Shown: piece after piece, positions 1 to 11,127 of the stretch
Layout: each line of letters begins with the position of its first letter
Numbering within the stretch: position 1 is the stretch's first letter
Notes under the pieces: model-generated
What the model was told of the DNA's origin: nothing
What the model saw: only the letters and a program-made list of their open reading frames with translations
The model's database searches: none
Assembly: GCA_001692895.1 (NCBI GenBank)
Contig: KV748212.1
Coordinates: forward strand, 496,001 to 560,000
Source: Cenococcum geophilum 1.58
Lineage: Eukaryota > Ascomycota > Dothideomycetes > Gloniales > Gloniaceae
DNA: 64,000 bases
Direction: 5' to 3'
Made by a program: the position numbers and the translations under genes

Positions 1-1760
1 GCTACCATTAAATCTGCATAGGCGATGCGAAGGGACTTTGTAGTATTAATGCTTAGCCTAAACATTAGTGGCGCCTATAATAACGTACCCTATAAGCGTC
101 TTCTATATATCCTTAGGGTAAAAGGCTTCCTAAAATGGATTATATAATTTGTTTAAGGGTTTATAGGTTAAAAAGAAATATTACTAGTCTTTAGTGGATA
201 CTAGAGCCCCCCTATTACAGTTATAATAGGAATACCATAAGGATTACCCCTCTTGCCTATACTCTTCCTTTTCTTTATAAGCAACCTACTTAACTCCTTT
301 AAGAAAGGGGCGACCTAGGGGATAGGCTTTATTAACGATATAAACCTAATTATATACGGGCCAACAGCCGCAGAGAATTGTAGAATACTAGAGAAAGCTT
401 ATAACACCTATATAAAATAGGTAAGATAATATAGAGTCTAATTCTTACTAGAGAAATACTAGCTAATCTATTTTATAAGAAAATGTAACTAATCTGCAGA
501 TCTCTAGCATATAATTTACATTTAAGGCTTTAGGGGTTAACTAGTTTAGGGCTTAAGGGTATTAGGAGTATAGGTAAATAGTAAGCTCTAGTAAAGCATA
601 TATACGGCGTAAGCGGCCTATAAGGGCTAAGTATAGTACATTATATTATTTAGTATTGTTAATTCTATATAGGGTCTATACTTCTAGAGGTTACGCCTAC
701 TATACATAGCAGTTGTCCAGCTAACTATAATATATAGGTCCAGTATTTGGGCCATTAAAGAATCTAAGAAAGGCCCCCTTAAGTTACTCCTTAAACCACT
801 CTAAAAGGTCTAAATAGCCTGCCTTTAGAGTATAATAGGCGGATATAAGCGAACGGCCACAGTACTGCTTAAGAAGGAAGCCAATATTCCCCCCCTATAA
901 CTATATATTAAAGCCGCTGCAATATAAAGGGCGTAAAATAAATATAACTCTAATATTATAAAGTATATTAAGACACGCCTAAATAAACTATAAAGGGACC
1001 CTAGGGCGCCCTATAGGAGAATAAACTAATAACCCTAAAGTAGGGAAGATATATTAGAGAAACAGGTAAAGAAAGCAGAAGAAGAATAGTGCTGCTTTAG
1101 GGCCTAGGCCCACATAGAGAAGAAAGGGAGACGCGTAAGAGGCCAGTAAAGATAATAGTAAGAGAGAGAAAGGAGCTAAAGTAGAGCATAAAAGAACGCT
1201 AGGAAACTATCTACTATAATACAATACTGGTTAGACTAACGCTAAAAAGGTATATAGGAGTTAAAGGTACAGAGGCTAACTAAGGTAAGAGGAACGCAAG
1301 CCGTAGTATAGTTAACGCTATAGGGGGTAAACACTCTAGGGCTCTAAGAAGGCCTAACGAAAGTAGAAAATATAATAGTAATACTCTTAAGAATAGGAAT
1401 AATAGGACTAAAAGACTAGCTCTACTGAGTGGGTGTCCTAGTAGGTAGCCTAAGATATAAATGTGGCTGGCTAAAACAGACACTAAAATACGTAATACTA
1501 TTATGCCCCTTACGCACTAACTAAAAAGTAATGCTTTTAGTAGCTGGTATAGAGAACTATAATACACTACTCTTAATATAAAAAGGCCTTAAGGCGGTTA
1601 CCTAGTGGCTTATTAGCTAAAATATACTAAACTAGTTCTGGGTTATAAGGGAAATAGTAATAGAGGGCGGAGGGGGCGAGCAACGGGCGCCCCCTAATAA
1701 CTCTATAGTAGTAGAGTAAAGTTTACAATACTAGCGCGTCCGTAGGCTTATTACGGCAGT
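1..1760 (+). mobile_element. RIP-degraded non-LTR (LINE, Tad1-like) retrotransposon relic
   Basis: Conceptual translation of the plus strand resembles the reverse transcriptase of fungal Tad1-like LINEs. Around 229-264 the usual QGSPLSP block reads GIP*GLPLLPIL, with TAA where CAA is expected. At 328-339 the catalytic F-x-D-D box reads FIND. Further degraded coding text continues to about 1.7 kb, with stops in every frame, most of them TAA or TAG. The composition is strongly AT-rich with TpA excess, as RIP produces. The element is truncated by the window start and has no intact ORF, so it is not active. The family assignment rests on motif resemblance recalled from the family. Confidence 0.7.
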
Positions 1761-1998
1761 AGTAGTTCTTAAGGAGGTTAAAAAGTAAGGTAGTAGGAAT
1801 ACTATAAGTGACTTACAGGCGCCTTGCAGGCGCCTTATAGGCGAGTCCTAAAAGGCAGGGAGATAGATTATAGGGTTTTCTTAAATAGAGTTTTCTCCCC
1901 TTATGTACATAAGGAGTAGTCCGCGTGGGCCCAATAGGGATCTAAATCGGACGTTAAGCAATAAATTATTATTATATACTTTATTAATAAATATTAAA

Positions 1999-2225
1999 AT
2001 TATTACCTATAAAGCTTTATATAAGGCCTTATATAAGGCTCTTTATAAAGCTCTATATAAAGCTCTATATAAGGCTCTATATAAGGCTCTATATAAAGCT
2101 CTATACGAAGCTCTATATAAAGCTCTACACGAAGCTCTACACGAAGCTCTGCACGAAGCTCTATATATAGAGGCTCTGCACAAGGCTCTGCGCGAAGCTC
2201 TATATACAGAGGCTCTGCATCGGGT
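1999..2225. repeat. 12-bp minisatellite (unit CTCTATATAAAG)
   Basis: About 17-18 tandem copies of a 12-bp unit, first CTTTATATAAGG/CTCTATATAAAG and drifting to CTCTACACGAAG and CTCTGCACGAAG toward the right. Because 12 is a multiple of three the array is open in both directions (positions 1903-2400 plus, 2043-2267 minus), giving meaningless Lys-Ala-Leu-Tyr or Arg-Ala repeats. It lies between the LINE relic and other AT-rich decay products. I see no coding signal. Confidence 0.9.
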
Positions 2226-2725
2226 CCCCGCTATATTCCTAATAGCCTCTATACGTGCCTCTGCCAAGTATACCCCCTATATAGCCACCTTATTTTTTAC
2301 CCATCCTTCTTTCCTTATATCCTTCCTTCCTTACATCCTTCCTTCCTTATATTCTTTCTTCTTTACGTCCTTCCTACCTAGGGAGGTACTAGAACGGTAG
2401 CTAGCATAAAACCATCGCTAGAACTAGATAACCGTTACTAGAACTAACAAACGTCTTAGAACTAAATAACCATTAGAACTAGACAACCGCCGTTTAAATA
2501 ACTAGCTAGTAAACACTATAAACAATTTAATTAATTAATTAATTAAATTAAACCAAAGCTTTAATATTGACCTGTTACCGAATTAAATTAAGGCCTCCTA
2601 GGGAGGCACCTTAGATAACTACCGTTTAAATATATAGCTAGCGAACGGCTATAGAGAACGATTCGAATCATTTAAAGCCTTCGATCGGGCCGACCCCTCC
2701 CCTAAATTAAATCCGACACAGACAT

Positions 2726-2791
2726 ATAGGTAGGTAGATAGGCAGGCAGGTAGGTAGGCAGGTAGGTAGGTAGGCAGGCAGGCAGGTAGGT

Positions 2792-2822
<31 letters not shown>

Positions 2823-2852
2823 TAGGCAGGTAGGCAGGTAGGTAGGTAGATG
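2726..2852. repeat. Tetranucleotide microsatellite (GGTA/GGCA)n
   Basis: Roughly 30 tetramers of GGTA and GGCA in mixed order, directly readable. The G/C-rich array sits inside otherwise AT-rich DNA. The minus-strand ORF across it (Leu-Pro-Thr-Cys repeats) is a by-product of the repeat. Confidence 0.92.
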
Positions 2853-3004
2853 ATTTAGAGCCTCTGCGAGAGGCTTCCCCCTTAACGCCCAAAGTAGATA
2901 GCTCTATATTTTATATAGTTATAATATAAATATATTTAAAAGTATATTGTAGAAATCTATGGAAATATATAATAATTTGGTTATTATATAATATAATTAT
3001 TACC

Positions 3005-3095
3005 CACACAGTTACAATTTGTACAGTTTTTACAATTTATACAGTTTTTACAATTCGTACAGTTTTTACAATTCGTACAGTTTGCGCGCTATTTA
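3005..3095. repeat. Short tandem repeat, ~18-bp unit (ACAATTYGTACAGTTTTT)
   Basis: Four to five imperfect copies of an 18-bp unit containing GTACAGTTT, followed by related fragments (ATTTATAGGGGTAGCGTTTTACCGCAA) duplicated at about 3089-3150. No gene is associated. Confidence 0.8.
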
Positions 3096-4409
3096 TTTAT
3101 AGGGTAGTATTTTACTGCAATTTATTTATAGGGGTAGCGTTTTACCGCAATTTGCTATTAGGTGCTGCGATTTTGTTACAAAACGTGCGTTTTGCGCAAA
3201 TTGATATCGACCATATCCATCTGCCGCAACCGTACAGTTTGCGGCAATTTGCCGCAAACCGCAACAACGAGCCCCAAAAAAAATTTCCTGATGGAGTACG
3301 TCGTTCGTAGCTACGTAACCGCTCGTTATAGGTTTTTAATATTATAAGTTAGGTAAACATTTACCGACTCTTTAACGTCCGTATAGTAATATTACGATAG
3401 TAATTATTATAATAATAATATAAAAATTAGATTTAGCTTATTAGGCGCGAACCCGGGTTTATAACCTATCAATTCAACAAAAAGCATGAGAGACAACTGA
3501 ACGTGACGAGGTTGACGCAATTCATGAGTTCCGAGGTTCAGTCCTTAAGCATATGGTGTCAACCGCAAAAAGTGGGTCATAAAAGAAGGACTCATGTGTA
3601 GATTAAACTACGGAGAAAAAAGACTATATATACATGAAATAGGTGACGAAGGCTGACGTCGACAATGACGACAGTTACGTCATTGCCACCCCGATCGACA
3701 TATGGTGTCCAAATGTTTCACACACAAGCGCACAGTACTATCAATGAGATCTAAGATACGGGTTCCAGTCTCGTTTCATGCGGATGCACCACGACTTCTT
3801 GGCAGTTCGGGTTATGGTATAAAGAAATACCGAAAGGAAAACTCAACCGCATTTCACAGTGAAACAAAATTGCGGACTACCCAATCACGTCACGACTGCG
3901 AATACGACCTGCGAGTACGAGTGCGAGTACGGCGCTCAAACACTCACAACACCCCTAACCAGCCACAACCGCAAGCCCTTCCATTGTAAAGCTCCTCCTC
4001 GTAACGCGCTAGGCAGTGCCTGCGACTGAGTATGCCTGCCCAGATATCTTCTACCCCCCATTATAGGAAAGCTTGCGAACTTTTCTACCAATTTTCCAAT
4101 TATGCGATTTCCCGCACCTTTACGTCTAGCAGTAATCCCGAAGGGGAGTTTTTCATGCAGAATGAATCAGCGAGCACGAGTCCGAATACGACGGATGTTG
4201 CCTTACCGTTGCTTTATTGTGGATTGAGTAGGGCTGTGTGCGTAGGCCTGCTAACTGATTGACTGGGGCTTTTGTATATATCTTCCCCCTCTTCTCGCTC
4301 TCAGTAAACTTCAAATCACTACTAACAATCTTATCATTCACTACCGTCAATTGCACCCTATTCTGTCAATCGCATTCTCCATTGTTAGTTGCCTTGCTTA
4401 GAGGAAACC
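3096..4409. other. Gene-free stretch left of RTA1 gene
   Basis: AT-rich to about 3.45 kb, then normal composition. Open frames here (3162-3347, 3702-3989, 4032-4262) have no recognisable domain. The last 400 bp should contain the promoter and 5' UTR of the RTA1 gene. I see no specific regulatory motif I would defend. Confidence 0.6.
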
Positions 4410-5444
4410 ATGGCAGGGGAGACAAAGTACACTCTTTACCACTACAGCCCCTCCTTCGTAGCAGCAGCCATATTCATCGTCCTATTCATAGCCACCACAA
4501 CAGCACACTCATACCAGCTGCTCAGGAGACGAACATGGTACTTCATACCCTTTCTTATCGGCGGTTTCTGTAGGTTTCCTTCCTCGCTCTCTCAGCCTCA
4601 TCAAAGTTTCCGCGATTGAAACTGACATCTGGTCTAGTTGAGGTATTTGGTTACATCGGCCGCGCCGTCAACAGCAAGCAGACGCCAAATTGGGCTACTG
4701 GCCCGTACATTATGCAGAGCTTGCTGATGTTGCTCGCCCCTACCTTCTTCGCCGCATCCATATACATGATCCTAGGCCGCATCATCCTGCTCACAGACGG
4801 CGAAATCCACTCGCTCATCCGCGCGAGATGGCTCACAAAGTTCTTCGTCGCAGGGGACGTGCTGTCCTTTTTCACGCAATCCGCAGGTACTTCCTCCGCC
4901 TCCCTCTCTCTCTCCTCTGCACCCACCTCGCATTAGACAAACATGGACACTAACATCTGCAAAAGGCGGCGGCATGATTGCGAAAGCTAAGACCAGCTCG
5001 GACGCGCAGCTCGGCACGCACGTCATAACCGTTGGTTTGGCGATCCAACTCCTCTTTTTCGGCTTCTTCATGTTCGTCGCGGCCGTCTTCCACCGCCGAA
5101 TTGTGCTACGTCCCACCGACGTGTCACGCACGCTCGACGTCCCCTGGCAGCTTTACCTCGTCGTGCTGTATGCAGCCTCTGCGCTCATCATAGTGCGATC
5201 CATATTCCGTATTGTGGAGTACGTGCAGGGTAGTGATGGGACATTGCTAGGACACGAGGTGTATTCATACGTGTTCGACGCGACACTGATGTTCATAACT
5301 ATGGTGCTATTTAATGTGTACCATCCGTGGAAGATTATTAGTAAAGAAAAAGGGCTGGCAATGGTTGAGTCTGAGCCCGCTGGGGGAAGAGATGTGGAGA
5401 GGGGCAGGGGGGAGACGTATGGTCTGGCTGAGAGGGGTTTGTAG
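4410..5444 (+). CDS. RTA1-family seven-helix membrane protein
   Basis: Three exons, 4410-4569, 4638-4886 and 4966-5444, join in phase to 295 residues. Donors are GTAGGT and GTACTT; acceptors are CTAG and AAAG. The protein starts MAGETKYTLYHYSPS and has seven hydrophobic segments. Typical RTA1 landmarks are visible: FEVFGYIGRA after helix 2, the QSAGGGM segment across the second splice, and NVYHPWK after the last helix. RTA1/Rsb1/Pug1 proteins are plasma- or vacuolar-membrane proteins linked to lipid translocation, 7-aminocholesterol resistance or porphyrin export. Specificity cannot be read from sequence. The first ATG with good context is used; an upstream in-frame TTG was ignored. The C-terminal 30 residues are hydrophilic. 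It is convergent with the Zn2Cys6 gene. Confidence 0.88.
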
Positions 5445-5856
5445 TGATCGGGAGTTTTTAGGAGGAGTTCAAGATGGCGGAGAAGTTCGAATATATGGAA
5501 TCTTTCTTTCTAGGATGTTGAAGAGGCATTTGTGGGTGTCTACACACATGCATCGCGTCTGGGGGTGTGGGGCGTTTTCTCTTATCTCTAGCTCAGCTTG
5601 AAGTTTCAAACTTAGAAGGGCGAGGAAGAGAGTTTTCTTCTTTGGTTGTATTATATTGCGTTGATATTTTTGAACCTTTTGCTGGTTGTGCTGGCCTCTT
5701 AAGAGATATAAACCTAGGTAGCAGAACACCCACAGTTGCATTTCTGGACCTGTCGAACTCCCGAATCGTTGCATCCATGGCATACAGCATCAACATTAAC
5801 TTCTTTTAAAAGATATCATCCAAACCAGTTCGCACAATGCCCGAATGTTTCAACGC
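5445..5856. other. Convergent intergenic region, 412 bp
   Basis: It holds the 3' ends of the RTA1 gene and the Zn2Cys6 gene, which face each other. The small open frames on both strands here have no recognisable features. Confidence 0.6.
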
Positions 5857-7170
5857 TCAATGTGGAATCCACCCCACTTCCTCCATTGGCCATCTTATCC
5901 ACAGCCGATGATCCTCGTCCAGCAAATAGAAAATATTCGACAGGAGATGCGCGCTCATCCCCTCGAGCCACCAATTAAATTCCAACTGCTTAATCAATAC
6001 GCAAAAATAGGCAAAAATCGCCAGCGCCTCCGGCGTCCTTTTACTTAGCAGCATCAAATACTCCGACTCGACTTGATACAGCCAAGTAAAAACATTCTCA
6101 GGCTCAAAAAGCGACACATTGCGGCCGTAGACTACCGCAAATGGCCTGGCTAGCTCGTCGATGCACTTGTTGTAGATGCACAGAGCCTCCCGGTCCGGCT
6201 TCGTCGCTTCGATGAAGTGCCGCAGCTCAGCGAGGTAATCGTTGCCGCCGACAGCGTATTCGTGCGCCTCGATGTTGCGCGCGCCCTCCCGGAACATAGG
6301 CCCCAGCGGACCGTTGAACAGCATCTCTGGCGACGAGTCGATGATGGAACGCGTCCCACGGAACAGGATTAGCCACTCGGCGATGCCATTATTGGTGATG
6401 AGGAGGAAGTCCCCCGGCTTGCGTGGGCTTGCCCACCCGACAACGCACGTGATAGCCGAGAATATGTACAATGCCGAGCAGTTGTCATCAGTGATGTCAG
6501 GCAAGATGGATGAGACGGCCCGCAAAGCAATCTCGTTCTCGGCCTGTGCGCAAGAGAGGTAGAAGGAGCGTTTGTCCGGACGGAAGTGTGCGAGATGTAG
6601 TGCGGATATAGAAAAAATACCGTGCATCACGAAGCTGTAGGAGAGGCCGACTTGTGGGACATTGATTCGCCAGAGCGTCCTGATGAGTGGGTTGTTTGAG
6701 AGAGTAAAACATGTGGAAGTGGTGTAGTTGTGAAGCAGTTCCAGATGCACCATGTTCATATTTGATGCACACCCGCTAATCAGATAATTTGGCAATTCTC
6801 CTTGAATGGCGGAGCCGTCTGCGTATGCGTCAGGGATGCTGTCTGGATGGTCCATGATAGAAGTCTGGAGGTTTCCAGGGCTAGCAGAGGCAGAAGCCGA
6901 TGATGGTGTTTCTAGGAAATCGCATTGTATTGAATGTCTGGTGCAATTGATGCATGCCGGTCTCTCCTCGCCGCACTTTACTCCTCGATCAGTCATCAGC
7001 TGCAGGTGTTATGACACAAGAGTATTGAAACAAATAGGGCCTCTTCCACACAAGACTGGAAGAGATGGTTCTGATTATCAAATCACAGGGCAACTCACTT
7101 TGATCTTCCGTCTCTTGCAGTTACTGCACCCTGTCCTTGTCTTGCGGTGAGACTTTCGTGATGTCGACAT
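5857..7170 (-). CDS. Zn2Cys6 fungal transcription factor, Upc2-like architecture
   Basis: Two exons, 7170-7099 and 6975-5857, give 396 residues. The 123-bp intron (GTGAGT...AAAG) splits the zinc cluster. After splicing, cysteines fall at 15, 18, 25, 32, 35 and 42, the exact C-x2-C-x6-C-x6-C-x2-C-x6-C spacing of a GAL4-type binuclear cluster, with the basic run KRRKIK between them. Without the upstream 24-residue exon the DNA-binding domain would be incomplete, which fixes the start at 7170. The rest resembles the fungal-specific regulatory domain of sterol uptake control (Upc2)-like factors, including the stretch HNYTTSTCFTL and a predicted all-helical body. Targets are unknown. The gene stands alone, convergent with RTA1. 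Confidence 0.88.
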
Positions 7171-9735
7171 GATTCTGGCTTCCTAGTGGCTTTGGTGGAA
7201 ATTCTGGAATGCCGTGCAGCCAGCCTCGTTATTTAGAGCATCTATGATACGAAAAACACTTAGCGCATCAAGACCCGTTCATCTACAATACTATCATATG
7301 TTTAGAGTCTCATTTGATGCTATAAGTCCTAGGATGGTGATTAAAATCCTCAATAGGGGCCGCTCGTCGTAATTTACTTCCCGACAATCGTGGATGAAGT
7401 CGATTTCGTGACTCTTCAGAATGCTAGCCTCGCTAAAGGTAGCTGGAGGAGCGTTTACGTAGTTGACATCGAGGCCAGTGGGCTTGGGGGCTTCAGGTAT
7501 AGGTTTACGAGAAAATAGCGGCTTGTTCGAAGATATCACTCCGGGTGTACGCTCTTGCGATGCCGAGGTTCGACCGTATCTCTTAAAAGTTCAGAAGTTC
7601 GGGCACAGTGCTAGACTAAAGTACTCTAATTCGAAGCACGCGCGTTTCCAACTATAGAGTACACATCCCAACGATGGACACGCGTCCCAAGAATAGGCGT
7701 GTTCAAGTAGCTGTACCGCAGCAAGGCAATAATATTTCCGACTTATTCATTGTACGTAGAGTGCGAATGCGGCTAGAGTGCGCTGGAGCTTGTGGAGAGA
7801 AAGGCTTTTCAGTCCTATAAATTCTACCTGCTTTACAGCTCTGGGCACGACCAGCTTCGCCCCCCTCAGGCAAGTTTCGAATTCGATACACATTCAGCTT
7901 CGCCTGATTGCCACCAGCTGTCACAGAGGAACGCAGATGTATGGTGGTGTGTGTGGAGGCTCCATAAGGTGGAGTCACCAAGAACGAATACCACAGAGTT
8001 TCATGTAGGGTCTTCCTTCAAAGCTTTATAGTTGTATTTGAGTTGGGAGGCGCTCAGGGGGCCTTTAGTGGGTCCCTAGGTAAAGATTTGTGTACAGCCT
8101 TGTTTTGGCGATGGTGACGCGGATAAAATGTGGCAAGAACTACTACTCTGCTGACAAAAATAAGAGTACCCTCTGAATCGCCTTGATTAGCTGATAAATG
8201 TAACGTCGAGTTTTGTTGATAAATGCGTTGGTTAGTGGTGGAATTGATGTTTTGTGTGTTTGTACGTATGGAGCTACCTTTTGTCCACCACCGTGGCTGA
8301 TGTAATCAAGCGCTGATTGGTGGACATCTGGTTACGAGATAATAACTTAACGTGTTATCTCGTACCTACAGGGTTGAAAAACGCTATCCCTTAACCCGTT
8401 GAAATTGGTCCTCATATTATCGATAAGAGTCCGCCAATCGGATTAGCTGAATTTAATGCCCGTGTGGTCTTAATTCCGGTGTTCGTGCACAGACCACTTT
8501 TTTCAAGCTGAAATGTTATGACAACCACAGCTTTTATAAATATTCTGAAGAGATGAAGTTATTTAATAATACTTAGTAAAGAAGTAAAGTAGGCTAAATA
8601 ATAGATACAAAATAACTTTAAGAATACCAGGAAGGCTGACCGTAATTATAATAATAATATTTTAAGTATAGAAGAGGCTGCTATTAATGCTAGGAGTCAG
8701 CGTCCTACAATAGATGGCCCGTGCGCGAACACCGTGTAACCTACACCAACACAATTATCAACCATGCATACCAATCGTACTTTTAATGATATAGACTTCG
8801 TTCCACCGACTCGGAAGGCAAAACAATTCCCCCCGCAGCCCTAGCCCGAGCCTCCGGACATTTCTCGTCACGATTCTATTGGCTAGCTCTTATCAATAAC
8901 GGTAGGACGAAATCTGACGTTGGAAGGGATAGAAGTTTAAACTGCTTAGTACCCTTGGCGGTAGAAGAAGTTTCTAAAGACACTTAAGGGCTTTAAATTA
9001 TGGCCAAATTATAGCTAGCCTTATAGAGTAACTCTTAAAGATTGTTATACCTGAATTACAGAACTTCTTCCTTATGTCGCCCCCATTTCATGCCCTTAAA
9101 ACACTTCAATTGACTGGAGCAAGCATATCCATAACCCAAGCATTCTTGACTTCGAAGCTCGAGCGTCATCAAACTAACGAAGTCACCGCGCTGAGCATAG
9201 CAAGATGACGGCACAGCAAACCAAATTCAACCGAAACAGATATTACAAGTCTATTTTTACTCGTAGTCGCTCCTGCATCTGCACGCTATATATCCTTCGT
9301 ATTTTGTACCACAGTGAGCATCACATCGCATTGCAATTAGCCGCAAACCCAGCCGCAGCACTCACCCCACTAGCCACCTGCATAGGAGACACCTGGCATC
9401 ACGTCCAATTACATCTTATCACAGCATTATAACTCTCAGATATTGGATGGAAAACCCAGTTGGGCGTAGACTTTGTAAATGTTATGAGATTCAATGATGT
9501 GAGCTTTTCGCCTATCGCGACATCTCTTCCGCACTCCTACATGCAAAATCCACATACACAAGGTAAGACTCAGACAGAGCAAATATCTCACAAAGAATCG
9601 AAGTCGAAGTCAGAAGCAAGCGCCTCACATCCCATGCCAGCCGTCCCGGTTCCTTAAACACCCACACCAAACCACTCATCCCCTGAAAAAGGACACAGTC
9701 GAAAGTAAAAGCAAAAGTCAAGGAAACACACCCAC
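7171..9735. other. 2.6-kb gene-poor region
   Basis: No convincing gene. A minus-strand open frame of 81 codons (7539-7294) and small plus frames at 7.8-8.0 and 9.2-9.7 kb show no domain. 8.5-9.05 kb is AT-rich with RIP-like decay. A diverged copy of a dispersed repeat lies at 8385-8462. The 150-300 bp right of the GH128 stop is probably its 3' UTR. Confidence 0.55.
8385..8462 (+). repeat. Diverged partial copy (C) of the dispersed ~180-bp repeat
   Basis: The core GGTCCTCATATTATCGATAA and the following GCCAATCGGATTAGCTGAATT match, with substitutions, the same block in the copies at 41831-42012 (same strand) and 62963-63140 (opposite strand). Similarity fades after about 8462. It lies in a gene-free, AT-rich setting. 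Confidence 0.65.
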
Positions 9736-11127
9736 TTAGGTAGTGGCATAGGTCAAGCCGTAGGTGCTGGGCCCGGTTCCGCTAACCAACAGCCCATCAC
9801 TCGCCATGAAATAGCTGTAGCGCTCGATCCAGTCCTGAGCATCCATCCACGGCAAAACCTCCTCCAAGAAAGATTGGATCTGGGCGTCGGAGCCGGTCGC
9901 GCTGAACTCGGTCACCCACACGTTCTTGCCGGTGCGCGTGTGCGCCTCGGTGACGTGGTCCTTAAAATACTGGATGTAGGTCGCGGACTCGTACCAGTGG
10001 ATGGCGACAAAGTCGATGTCGCAGCTTCCGCAGGCATTCTGGAAATTGACGAGCCAGTCAATACCCATGCCGTTAGCTCCGTTAGTGACGCCGGGGGAGC
10101 CGAGACGGACTGAGGGGTCGGCGGCCTTGATGGGTTGCATGTAGGTCATGTAGCCCTTTGCTGCGTCAGCAGGAGAGAGGTTGGATTGAGTATCGAGATC
10201 GGGCTCATTGAAGGCGAGGAAGGTCTTGGTGCCACTGGAAACGGCGGACTTCCAGGCGCTTTCCCAGGTGCTGGTGAACTCAGAGGACGTACCCCAGAGC
10301 ATTGGCGTGTACTCGAAAGAGCTGAGACCAGTGGAGGTTTGACCCCAGTTGTAGGCCCAGGTCACCTTGGAGTAGCCCTCGAAGCAGGTTGTCAGAGATG
10401 CATCATTGTAGGGAAGACCGCGCTTGCCGGCGCCGCTGGACACAGCGGTTGAGGTCGCGATAGCGCTTGAGACAACAGCTGAGGAATGAGCAACGGTGCT
10501 AGAAGCAGGCTCGACAGAGCTGGAAACTGGAGCTTCTGAGCTGATTGGCGCAGCCGAAGAGCCAGCTGGAGAACTATAGACAGGAGTAGAGTAACCTGAA
10601 GAGACAGCGGCGGCCTGGACAGAAGCACTGGAAGCATAGACAGAAGGAGCAGAGCTAGCAGGTGCAGATGAAGCACCAGCGGCAAAGCTTGAAGCACTGG
10701 AAGCATAGACGAAGGGAGCAGAGCTAGCAGGTGCAGACGAAGCACCGGCGGCAAAGCTTGAAGCACCAGGATGTATTGTCACAGTGAGAGTGTTCTTGGC
10801 CGTAACGGTGTAGGTCTCTTGAGTGCATGAGCTGGAGACGAACTCAGCAGCAGAAACGGAAGAAGCACCCACGGCCAAACTGGTCATATAGACTGTGGAG
10901 ACATCGGTCTCAGTGGCGTATATCGTTTCGGTCAGAGTCGAGGTCGAAGTAATGGATCCGTGACCATAGTGATGGGAGTGGCGGCTAGTACCAGTAGGAC
11001 CATATGGCCCAGTGCCATTGTGTATACCCCACGGTGCACCAGCTGAGTAGGCGGAAGGGCGGAAGGGAGCCGCGACAGCGGCAGAGATGAGGGACAGGAG
11101 CCCGAACTTAGTGAATTGTGCAGACAT
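9736..11127 (-). CDS. Secreted GH128 (Asl1-type) endo-beta-1,3-glucanase with Ser-rich linker
   Basis: Single exon, 463 residues. An N-terminal signal peptide (hydrophobic LLSLISAAVAA) is followed by a Ser/Ala/Thr-rich region of about 200 residues and a C-terminal Glyco_hydro_cc/GH128 domain from about residue 235. The domain shows FNEPDL with the presumed acid/base Glu308 and VTEFSATG with the presumed nucleophile Glu407, plus the IHWY motif between them. Related proteins (S. pombe Asl1) act on or bind cell-wall beta-1,3-glucan. Inside the linker a ~23-residue block occurs twice in tandem (about residues 122-170, DNA 10,620-10,765). No GPI signal is visible, so the protein is probably secreted or wall-associated through glycosylated linker. 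A KR site before the domain may be cut by a Kex2-type protease. Confidence 0.9.
   Translation of the reverse strand: MSAQFTKFGLLSLISAAVAAPFRPSAYSAGAPWGIHNGTGPYGPTGTSRHSHHYGHGSITSTSTLTETIYATETDVSTVYMTSLAVGASSVSAAEFVSSSCTQETYTVTAKNTLTVTIHPGASSFAAGASSAPASSAPFVYASSASSFAAGASSAPASSAPSVYASSASVQAAAVSSGYSTPVYSSPAGSSAAPISSEAPVSSSVEPASSTVAHSSAVVSSAIATSTAVSSGAGKRGLPYNDASLTTCFEGYSKVTWAYNWGQTSTGLSSFEYTPMLWGTSSEFTSTWESAWKSAVSSGTKTFLAFNEPDLDTQSNLSPADAAKGYMTYMQPIKAADPSVRLGSPGVTNGANGMGIDWLVNFQNACGSCDIDFVAIHWYESATYIQYFKDHVTEAHTRTGKNVWVTEFSATGSDAQIQSFLEEVLPWMDAQDWIERYSYFMASDGLLVSGTGPSTYGLTYATT

Noticed and set aside
2043-2267. Arg/Ala-repeat protein on the minus strand
   Set aside because: It is only the reverse reading of the 12-bp minisatellite, whose unit length is divisible by three.
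1999-3095. CRISPR-like array
   Set aside because: Repeats are directly adjacent tandem units without unique spacers, and the DNA is eukaryotic.
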